From Nitriliruptoraceae bacterium (lineage in GTDB: Bacteria; Actinomycetota; Nitriliruptoria; Nitriliruptorales; Nitriliruptoraceae): a stretch of DNA of 5,023 bases. Where the stretch lies: positions 1-5,023 of the forward strand of contig SKLC01000152.1 in the NCBI GenBank assembly GCA_007123425.1, read 5' to 3'. Under the pieces are notes generated by a model. The model saw only the letters and a list, made by a program, of their open reading frames with translations, was not told the origin of the DNA and searched no databases. The translations under genes and the position numbers were made by a program. This document shows positions 1-5,023 of the stretch, piece after piece (position 1 is the first letter of the stretch; each line of letters opens with the position of its first letter).

Positions 1-154
1 CGTGGCGCCGGCAGTGGCGCAGCGTGCCCTCGAACAGCCACGGCAGCCGCCGGGCGCGCCGGCCGGCGTCGGGCTCGGCGTAGCGGAACAGCACGCCATC
101 CTGGAACGCCGCGGCCAGGGTGGCCGCGGCGTCCCGCAGGGTCGGCGCGGTCAC
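1..154 (-). CDS. GNAT-like N-acetyltransferase, N-terminal part (cut by window edge)
   Basis: The minus strand from a GTG at 154 reads 51 codons without a stop up to the window edge, so the C-terminal part is missing. The start reads VTAPTLRDAAATLAAAFQDG, followed by a segment with LFRYAEPD, RRARRLPWLF and TLRH. In the GNAT family a first helix ending in 'AF..D', then 'F.y..PD..RRarrLp.lF', is a common N-terminal pattern, so a small acetyltransferase using acetyl-CoA is the best guess. The acetyl-CoA binding motif (Q/RxxGxG/A) would lie beyond the edge and cannot be checked, and the substrate is unknown. The start lies 7 bases after the ndk stop, which suggests co-transcription with ndk. There is no good Shine-Dalgarno sequence (only a G-run directly before the GTG), so translation may depend on coupling to ndk. 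Family call is moderate; that a gene exists here is more secure. Confidence 0.6.
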   Translation of the reverse strand, partial: MTAPTLRDAAATLAAAFQDGVLFRYAEPDAGRRARRLPWLFEGTLRHCRRH

Positions 155-161
155 CCCGCGC

Positions 162-575
162 TCAGGCGCGATCGCCGAAGAACAGCCCGAGCTCGCGCTC
201 CGCGCTCTCGGGCGAGTCCGAGCCGTGCACCAGGTTCTCGCCGATGGAGGTGGCGAAGTCGCCGCGGATCGAGCCGGGGCTGGCCTCGATGGGGTTGGTC
301 ACGCCCATGATCTGGCGCATGCCGGCGATGGCGTTCTCGCCGGTGACCTTCATCGCGACCAGCGGGCCGCCGGTGATGAACTCGACCAGCTCGCCGAAGA
401 ACGGCTTGTCCGCGTGCTCGCCGTAGTGCTGCTCGGCGACCTCGCGCGCCAGGGTCTTGAGCTCCATCGCCTCGATCGTGAAGCCCTTGCGCTCGATGCG
501 GGAGATCACCTCGCCGATGAGGCCGCGGCGCACGGCGTCGGGCTTGACGAGGATGAGGGTCTGCTCGGTGGCCAC
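162..575 (-). CDS. ndk: Nucleoside diphosphate kinase
   Basis: Cytosolic enzyme that moves the gamma phosphate of ATP onto other (d)NDPs through a phosphohistidine intermediate, balancing NTP and dNTP pools. The product is 137 residues, the usual length for bacterial Ndk. It begins VATEQTLILVKPDAVRRG. All expected active-site residues are visible: Lys11, Tyr51, Phe59, Arg87, Thr93, Arg104, Asn114 and the catalytic His117 in the HGSDS motif. The signature GVTNPIEASPGSIRGDF (91-107) is intact. The GTG at 575 is chosen because it gives the canonical N-terminus and has AAAGGA five bases upstream; the same frame stays open much further upstream, but that extension is the shadow frame of folC. It follows folC after a 152-base gap and is followed closely by a GNAT-like gene. 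No sign of damage. Confidence 0.97.
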   Translation of the reverse strand: MATEQTLILVKPDAVRRGLIGEVISRIERKGFTIEAMELKTLAREVAEQHYGEHADKPFFGELVEFITGGPLVAMKVTGENAIAGMRQIMGVTNPIEASPGSIRGDFATSIGENLVHGSDSPESAERELGLFFGDRA

Positions 576-580
576 GGGAG

Positions 581-586
581 TCCTTT
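581..586 (-). promoter_or_regulatory. Ribosome binding site of ndk
   Basis: The minus strand reads AAAGGA here, five bases before the GTG at 575. It decides the ndk start, because the reading frame is open for more than 470 codons further upstream and so the frame alone does not set it. Confidence 0.75.
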
Positions 587-676
587 GCACGAAGCGGGGA
601 TGTCGGGCGTCGAGTCGTCGCGACCGCGGGGTGGCCACGGTGGCGACGACCGTCGGGGCGGGAGCCTGCCGTCCCT

Positions 677-719
677 GCGCGCCGGCGGCAAGCCGGGCGC
701 GCGCGCCGCGGCGGGCGCG
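677..719 (-). terminator. Possible hairpin terminator without a U-tract, between folC and ndk
   Basis: Two GC-rich inverted repeats follow the folC stop. The one nearest the stop (702-719) has a 6-bp stem CGCGCC/GGCGCG with a 6-base loop. The other (677-702) can form about 10 base pairs with one bulged base (695) and a 5-base loop (687-691). They share base 702. No T-run follows on the minus strand. They could slow or end transcription, or protect the 3' end of the valS-folC message. In DNA this GC-rich such stems also arise by chance, so this is a weak call. Confidence 0.25.
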
Positions 720-727
720 TCCGACGG

Positions 728-2194
728 TCAGCGGTCGTCGAGCAGCCGGTCGAGGGCGTCCTGGAACGTCTCGCGCTCCCGGGTCTCCTCCAGCTCCTCC
801 AGAGGGGTCGCCTCGTCGTCGTCGAGGTCGTCGGGCTCGTAGACCACCTCGTCGCCGGGGTCGGTGACCGGCAGGTAGCGGTCCCGGGCCGCGCCGACGG
901 TGAACAGGCTGCCCGCGATCAGCACGCCGTCCCCCTCGCCGGCCAGCTGCTCGGCGAGGTCGAGGGCCGTGGACAGGTCCTCGGCCGCCTCGACCGGCAC
1001 CTCGGTGCCGCCCCAGGTCCGCATCGCGGCCCGGTGCATGCGCTCCAGGGTGGCCGTCCGCGGCGAGGGCGAGCGGGTGACCACCACATGGGCCACGACG
1101 TCCCGGAGCTCGGCGAGGATCCCCTCGACGTCCTTGGCCTCGAGGCACCCGGCCACGAGCACGAGATCGCGGAACTCGAAGGCCTCGGCGATGGCCTCGG
1201 CCGCCGCCCGGGCGCCATGGGGGTTGTGGGCCCCGTCGAGGATGACGGTGGGCTCGCGGTGGACCACCTCGAGACGGCCGGGAACGGTCGCCGCACCCAG
1301 CCCGTGGCGGATGACGTCGTCGTCCATGGCGTCCAGCGAGCTGCCGGTCAGCGCCGCGAACGCGCCCAGGGCCAGCGCGGCGTTGTCGGCCTGGTGGGCG
1401 CCGTGCAGCGGCAACAGGATGTCGTCGACGACGCGCTCGCCGACCCGCAGGGTCAGCTGCTGGCCCCCCACGGCGATGCGCCGCTCGAGCACCTCGAGCT
1501 CCGCGCCCAGCCGGTGGACGCGCGCGGCATCGGCCTCGTGGGCGGCGGCCTCCAGGCGGCGCAGCACCTCGGGGCGCTGCCGGCCCACGACGACCTCGGA
1601 GCCGGGCTTGATGATGCCGGCCTTCTCGCCGGCGATCTCCTCGGGCGTGCCCCCGAGCTCGGCGTGGTCGAGGTCGATCGCGGAGATCACCGCCACGTCG
1701 CCGCGCACGAGGTTGGTGGCGTCCCACGTGCCCCCCATGCCGACCTCGAGGATCCCCACGTCGACGGGAGCGTCGGCGAACCACCAGTAGGCCATGGCCG
1801 TCAGCAGCTCGAAGAAGGTCACGTGGTCGCCGTCGGGGCCGGCCTGCTCGTCGAGGACGTCGGCGAGCGCGGCCACCTCGTCGTGGATCTCGGCGAAGCG
1901 CCGCTCGGAGATGTGCCGCCCGGCCAGCGTGAGCCGCTCGCGGATCGACTGCAGGTGGGGGGAGGTGAAGGTGCCCGCCGACAGCCCCGCGGCCGCGCAC
2001 AGGGCGCCGACCATGCGCACGATCGAGCCCTTGCCGTTCGTCCCGGTCACGTGGATGCTCGGGTAGGCGAGCTGCGGCTGGCCCAGCAGGTCGGCCAGCC
2101 GGGTGATGCGCTCCAGGCCCGGGATCATGCGCCCGGGGCCGCGGGCGAGCAGGGCGTCGACGGCTCGGTCGAAGTCGGGGTCGCTCACGGGCAT
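728..2194 (-). CDS. folC: Folylpolyglutamate synthase / dihydrofolate synthase
   Basis: Cytosolic Mur-ligase-family enzyme that uses ATP to add glutamate to folates (FPGS activity) and, in most bacteria, to dihydropteroate (DHFS activity). The product is 488 residues. Visible motifs are the P-loop GTNGKGS (51-57), TSPHL (77-81) and the ER following it, TFFEL (126-130), EVGMGGTWDATN (150-161), LDHAELGGTPEEIAGEKAGIIKPG (175-198) with Lys191 as the probable carbamylated lysine, the HGAHQADNAALAL stretch (264-276), and VPGRLEVV plus ILDGAHNPHG (304-327) opening the C-terminal domain. The usual family end (GSLFTVG, 428-434) is followed by an unusual acidic tail to residue 488. The ATG at 2194 shares one base with the valS stop (TGATG). 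GGAGG at 2199-2203 lies four bases before it; a GTG two codons further in (2188) would sit ten bases from the same site and is also possible. Whether both activities are present cannot be read from sequence alone. Confidence 0.96.
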   Translation of the reverse strand: MPVSDPDFDRAVDALLARGPGRMIPGLERITRLADLLGQPQLAYPSIHVTGTNGKGSIVRMVGALCAAAGLSAGTFTSPHLQSIRERLTLAGRHISERRFAEIHDEVAALADVLDEQAGPDGDHVTFFELLTAMAYWWFADAPVDVGILEVGMGGTWDATNLVRGDVAVISAIDLDHAELGGTPEEIAGEKAGIIKPGSEVVVGRQRPEVLRRLEAAAHEADAARVHRLGAELEVLERRIAVGGQQLTLRVGERVVDDILLPLHGAHQADNAALALGAFAALTGSSLDAMDDDVIRHGLGAATVPGRLEVVHREPTVILDGAHNPHGARAAAEAIAEAFEFRDLVLVAGCLEAKDVEGILAELRDVVAHVVVTRSPSPRTATLERMHRAAMRTWGGTEVPVEAAEDLSTALDLAEQLAGEGDGVLIAGSLFTVGAARDRYLPVTDPGDEVVYEPDDLDDDEATPLEELEETRERETFQDALDRLLDDR

Positions 2195-4839
2195 CAGGCC
2201 TCCAGCTCGGCCAGCGCGGCGCGGCGCTCCCGCAGCTGCTCGATCACCCCGGCCAGCTCCTCACGCCGGGCCCGCTCGCGGTCGACCACCTCGGCGGGCG
2301 CGCGCTCGACGAAGGAGTCGTTGGCCAGCTTGCCCTCCACCTTGGCCAGGTCGGCCTCGGCCTTGGCCAGCTCCTTGTCGAGGCGGGCGGTCTCGGCCGC
2401 GACGTCGATGAGCCCGGCGAGCTCCACCTGCGCGGTGCCGTGGGCGAAGACGATCGTCGAGGTGCCGCGGCGCTCGGGCAGCTCGTCGACCAGCTGCAGG
2501 CCCGACAGCCCGGCGAGCGAGGTCACCAGATGGGCGTGCGAGGCCAGCAGGTCGTCCTGCTCGCTGGCGACGGCCACCTCGAAGCGCTTGGAGGGGGCGA
2601 CGTCGTTCTGGGAGCGGAACTTGCGCACCTCGGTGACCAGCTCCTGCAGGACCGCGAACGCGCGCACGGCCTCCTCGTCGCGCCGCTCGGGCCGCGGGGC
2701 CGGCCAGGTGGCCACCATGAGCGAGTCGGTGCCGCCCCGGGACCCGGTCAGCGAGCGCCAGAGCCGCTCGGTGACGAAGGGCATGAAGGGGTGCAGCAGG
2801 CGCAGCAGCTCGTCGAGGACGTGGGCCAGCACCCGGCGCGCGACGTCGGCCCGGGCGTCGTCGTCGCCGTAGGCGCGGACCTTGGCCGCCTCCAGGTACC
2901 AGTCGGCGAGCTCGTCCCAGGCGAAGTGGTACAGCGCCCGGGCCACCACCGGCCAGTCGTAGGCGACGAACCCGGTGTCGACCTCGGCGCGCACGGCCTC
3001 GAGGCGGGCCAGGATCCACCGGTCCTCGAGCTCGAGCTCGTCGCGTGCGGGCAGTCCCGCCGCGAGCGGATCACCGTCGCCCATGATCGACAGCGCGAAG
3101 CGGCCGGCGTTCCACAGCTTGTTCGCGAAGCGCTTGGTGCCCTCCACCCACTCCTCGGCCAGCGGGACGTCGGTGCCGGGCGCGGCCGAGCGCAGCAGCG
3201 CGAAGCGGGTCGCGTCGGCGCCGTAGCGCTCGACGAGATCGAGCGGGTCGATGACGTTGCCGAAGGACTTCGACATCTTCTTGCCGTGCTCGTCGCGCAC
3301 GAGCCCGTGGTTGTGCACGACGTGGAACGGCACCTCGTCGGTGAACCAGAGGCTGATCATCAGCATCCGGGAGACCCAGAAGGTGTTGATGTCGTAGCCG
3401 GTGACCAGCACGGAGGTGGGGAACCAGGTCTCGAGCTCGGGGGTGCGCTCGGGCCAGCCGAACACGCTGAAGGGCCACAGCTGCGAGGAGAACCACGTGT
3501 CGAGCACGTCCTCGTCCCGCACCCATCCCTCGCGGTCGATGTCGGTGCGCGAGACCTCGATCTCGCCGTCCGGCCCGTACCAGGCGGGGATGCGGTGCCC
3601 CCACCAGATCTGGCGGGAGATGCACCAGTCGTGGAGGTTGTCGAGCCAGTCGAGGAACGGCTTGGCCTGGCTCTCCGGCACGAAGCGCGTGCGACCGTCG
3701 CGGACCGCCTGCGCGGCCTTGTCGGCCAGGGGGCGCACGGCGACGAACCACTGGTCGGACAGGCGCGGCTCCACCACGGTCTTGCACCGCGAGCAGTGGC
3801 CGACCGCGTGGGTGTGCTCCTCCACGCCGACGAGCAGGCCGGCCTCGTCGAGCGCCTCCTTGACGCGCTCGCGCGCGGCGAAGCGGTCCAGTCCGGCGAA
3901 CCGCTCCCCCACCACGTCGGTGGCCACGGCGTGCTCGTCGAGGATGTCGATGATCTCGAGGTCGTGGCGCAACGCGATCGCGTGGTCGTTGGGATCGTGC
4001 GCGGGGGTGATCTTGACCGCGCCGGACCCGAACTCCGGGTCGACGTAGTCGTCGGCGACGACGCGGAAGACGCGGTCCAGGAAGGGGTGGCGCACCTCGC
4101 GGCCGACCACCGTGGCGTAGCGCTCGTCGTCGGGGTGCACGGCGATCGCCGTGTCGCCCAGCATCGTCTCCGCCCGGGTGGTCGCCACCTCGATGCCGGA
4201 TGCGCCGTGCGGGTCGTCCGCGTACGGGTAGCGGAAGCGCACGAGCTCGCCGACGACCTCCTCGTGCTCCACCTCGATGTCCGACAGGGCCGTCTCGCAG
4301 CGGGGGCACCAGTTGATCAGGCGGTTGCCCCGGTAGATCAGGCCCTGCTCGTAGAGGGCGACGAACACCTCGCGCACGGCCGCGGAGCGCGGTCCGTCGA
4401 AGGTGAACACCTCCCGCTCCCAGTCGGCCGAGGCACCGAGCTTGGTGAGCTGATCGAGGATCACGCCGCCGGACTGCTCGCGCCACTGCCAGACGCGCTC
4501 GACGAAGGCCTCCCGCCCGAGGTCGTGGCGGGTCAGCCCCTCGTCGGCGAGCTGCTTCTCCACGACGTTCTGGGTGGCGATGCCCGCGTGGTCGGTGCCC
4601 GGCATCCACACCGCGTTGTGCCCGGTCATCCGGGCGTGGCGGATGATCACGTCCTGGATGGTGTTGTCCAGGGCGTGGCCCACGTGCAGCGAGCCGGTCA
4701 CGTTCGGCGGCGGGATGACGATCGAGAACGGCTCGCCGTCGTCGTCGGGCTCGGCGTGGAACAGGCCGGCGGCCCGCCAGTCGTCGTAGAGGTCGGGCTC
4801 CACGGTGGACGGCTCGTAGGCCTTGGGGAGGTCGCTCAC
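2194..4839 (-). CDS. valS: Valyl-tRNA synthetase (class Ia)
   Basis: Charges tRNA-Val with valine and hydrolyses mischarged threonine; cytosolic. With the GTG at 4839 the product is 881 residues, normal for the family. In order: PPPNVTG and the HIGH-type motif HVGH (52-55); GTDHAG (81-86); the CP1 editing domain with TTRAETMLGDT (220-230) and HDPND (281-285), the latter holding the aspartates typical of ValRS editing; two CxxC pairs, CPRC (178-181) and CSRC (349-352), which may bind zinc; ISRQIWWGHRIP (407-418); DTWFSS (447-452); KMSKS (521-525); an anticodon-binding helical domain from about 605; and a charged C-terminal coiled coil from about 815 to the end, as ValRS uses to contact tRNA. 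The start at 4839 gives the family-like VSDLPKAYEP and has a GAGTGAG sequence upstream. An in-frame GTG at 4875 would add 12 residues, but it has no ribosome binding site and lies inside a hairpin. The stop overlaps the folC start. Confidence 0.97.
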   Translation of the reverse strand: MSDLPKAYEPSTVEPDLYDDWRAAGLFHAEPDDDGEPFSIVIPPPNVTGSLHVGHALDNTIQDVIIRHARMTGHNAVWMPGTDHAGIATQNVVEKQLADEGLTRHDLGREAFVERVWQWREQSGGVILDQLTKLGASADWEREVFTFDGPRSAAVREVFVALYEQGLIYRGNRLINWCPRCETALSDIEVEHEEVVGELVRFRYPYADDPHGASGIEVATTRAETMLGDTAIAVHPDDERYATVVGREVRHPFLDRVFRVVADDYVDPEFGSGAVKITPAHDPNDHAIALRHDLEIIDILDEHAVATDVVGERFAGLDRFAARERVKEALDEAGLLVGVEEHTHAVGHCSRCKTVVEPRLSDQWFVAVRPLADKAAQAVRDGRTRFVPESQAKPFLDWLDNLHDWCISRQIWWGHRIPAWYGPDGEIEVSRTDIDREGWVRDEDVLDTWFSSQLWPFSVFGWPERTPELETWFPTSVLVTGYDINTFWVSRMLMISLWFTDEVPFHVVHNHGLVRDEHGKKMSKSFGNVIDPLDLVERYGADATRFALLRSAAPGTDVPLAEEWVEGTKRFANKLWNAGRFALSIMGDGDPLAAGLPARDELELEDRWILARLEAVRAEVDTGFVAYDWPVVARALYHFAWDELADWYLEAAKVRAYGDDDARADVARRVLAHVLDELLRLLHPFMPFVTERLWRSLTGSRGGTDSLMVATWPAPRPERRDEEAVRAFAVLQELVTEVRKFRSQNDVAPSKRFEVAVASEQDDLLASHAHLVTSLAGLSGLQLVDELPERRGTSTIVFAHGTAQVELAGLIDVAAETARLDKELAKAEADLAKVEGKLANDSFVERAPAEVVDRERARREELAGVIEQLRERRAALAELEA
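2199..2203 (-). promoter_or_regulatory. Ribosome binding site of folC inside the valS 3' end
   Basis: The minus strand reads GGAGG within the last codons of valS, four bases before the folC ATG at 2194 and ten before the in-frame GTG at 2188. With the TGATG stop/start overlap this indicates translational coupling of folC to valS. Confidence 0.75.
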
Positions 4840-4930
4840 GGCACGCTCACTCGGCTCGGCACGGGCGGTGCCCACGCAGGACGTGGGCTGCTGCGGCGTC
4901 GGTGAGCGTAGCGACGTGGCGTGGTCCCCC
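4840..4930 (-). promoter_or_regulatory. valS leader with competing hairpins
   Basis: This 91-base gap lies between the upstream gene's stop and the chosen valS start. On the minus strand, 4888-4870 forms a perfect 7-bp hairpin (GCCCACG/CGTGGGC, 5-base loop). A second 5-bp hairpin (GGCAC 4872-4868 with GTGCC 4862-4858) reuses three of its bases, so the two exclude each other. CGCTCAC at 4908-4902 is complementary to GTGAGCG at 4850-4844 (next to the likely ribosome binding site) and to an identical copy at 4839-4833 that includes the start codon. A TANNNT -10-like TACGCT lies at 4910-4905, with only a poor -35 match upstream. A role in control of valS is inference; the pairings are seen but may be chance in GC-rich DNA. 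Confidence 0.35.
4870..4888 (-). repeat. Perfect 7-bp inverted repeat in the valS leader
   Basis: The arms GCCCACG and CGTGGGC flank a 5-base loop, 31 to 49 bases before the valS GTG at 4839. No T-run follows. It covers the alternative in-frame GTG at 4875, which argues against that codon being the start. Confidence 0.6.
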
Positions 4931-5023
4931 TCAGCGCTGCTCGACCGCGCCCCGATGCAGCGCCTCGAGCACCTCGCGCGTCAGGTCGGGATCACGCGGC
5001 GCAGCGTGGTCCGCCCCGGCGTC
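4931..5023 (-). CDS. C-terminal end of an unidentified protein (cut by window edge)
   Basis: Thirty codons and a TGA stop (4931-4933) are visible on the minus strand, entering from beyond the right edge. Third positions are mostly G or C (only four are T), as in the neighbouring genes, and the peptide ends in a plausible amphipathic helix (PDLTREVLEALHRGAVEQR). The family is not recognisable with confidence. The stretch GADHAAPRDPDLTREVLEAL loosely resembles the catalytic-histidine end of alpha/beta hydrolases (G-x-x-H followed by a DP...V..fL helix), which would make His6 of the fragment the catalytic base, but this is a guess. It is not obviously the end of ClpX, which precedes valS in some actinobacteria. 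It lies 91 bases upstream of valS in the same direction and may share its transcript. Confidence 0.5.
   Translation of the reverse strand, partial: DAGADHAAPRDPDLTREVLEALHRGAVEQR

Larger units (their letters stand above)
576..727. other. Non-coding gap between folC and ndk
   Basis: This 152-base stretch separates the folC stop from the ndk start. I translated the minus strand and found no hydrophobic or otherwise protein-like frame; the open frames are Pro/Arg/Ala-rich shadows. It holds the hairpins at 677-719 and the ndk ribosome binding site. An 8-base palindrome (GTGGCCAC) lies at 631-638 and a 7-base inverted repeat pair (650-656 with 721-727) spans the hairpin zone. I could not find a convincing -35/-10 promoter for ndk. 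In mycobacteria a small membrane-protein gene sits at this position; no trace of one is visible. Confidence 0.7.

Noticed and set aside
1..310. A plus-strand open frame at the left edge
   Set aside because: It overlaps ndk and the GNAT-like gene on the other strand and is a low-complexity Arg/Pro/Ala/Ser translation without any family pattern.
576..2000. An N-terminal extension of ndk by about 475 residues through folC in another frame
   Set aside because: The extension is Arg/Gly/Ala/Pro-rich shadow sequence across folC. Ndk is complete from the GTG at 575, which has its own ribosome binding site.
1034..2872. A 612-codon plus-strand open frame opposite folC and the valS end
   Set aside because: It spans the junction of two well-supported minus-strand genes and its composition is typical of an antisense shadow (Gly, Val, Asp, Gln rich, then Ser/Arg rich).
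4840..4875. A valS start at the upstream in-frame GTG (4875)
   Set aside because: No Shine-Dalgarno sequence precedes it, it lies inside a perfect hairpin, and the 12 added residues look unlike a ValRS N-terminus. The GTG at 4839 fits better, though start mapping would settle it.
2440..4905. An 821-codon open frame on the plus strand opposite valS
   Set aside because: It is a GC-rich antisense shadow: the opposite strand codes for a full, motif-complete ValRS. The plus-strand translation is Gly/Val/Asp/Arg-rich and low in complexity, with no recognisable domain.
4840..4930. A canonical T-box riboswitch for valS
   Set aside because: The space is too short for stem I plus antiterminator or sequestrator, and the UGGNACC core is not matched exactly.

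Overview
The window is very GC-rich. Every gene I can support is on the minus strand, so transcription runs from high to low coordinates. The order is: the 3' end of an unidentified gene (4931-5023), valS (valyl-tRNA synthetase), folC (folylpolyglutamate/dihydrofolate synthase), ndk (nucleoside diphosphate kinase), and the 5' end of a probable GNAT acetyltransferase gene running off the left edge. Strong G/C bias at third codon positions, GTG starts and the valS-folC-ndk order point to Actinomycetota. The family-level placement is open. From memory, Mycobacterium tuberculosis has valS-folC-(small membrane protein gene)-ndk-rne; here the membrane-protein gene is absent and the gene after ndk is a GNAT-like gene instead of rne.

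Region by region: 4931-5023 holds 30 codons of an upstream gene. 4840-4930 is a 91-base spacer, the presumed valS leader, with a 7-bp hairpin, a competing 5-bp hairpin and an inverted repeat that could cover the start region. 2194-4839 is an intact valS. Its stop codon overlaps the folC start codon by one base. 728-2194 is an intact folC with a long acidic tail. 576-727 is a 152-base non-coding gap with GC-rich hairpins, and the ndk ribosome binding site lies at its end. 162-575 is an intact ndk. Only 7 bases later a GNAT-like gene starts and is cut by the window edge.

The genes form a housekeeping cluster: tRNA charging with valine, folate polyglutamylation and nucleotide triphosphate balancing. 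valS and folC look translationally coupled, as do ndk and the GNAT gene by spacing. I see no mobile element, CRISPR array, tRNA, rRNA or defence gene, and no convincing new system. The points most worth a second look are the valS leader, the FolC tail, and the altered gene content around ndk.
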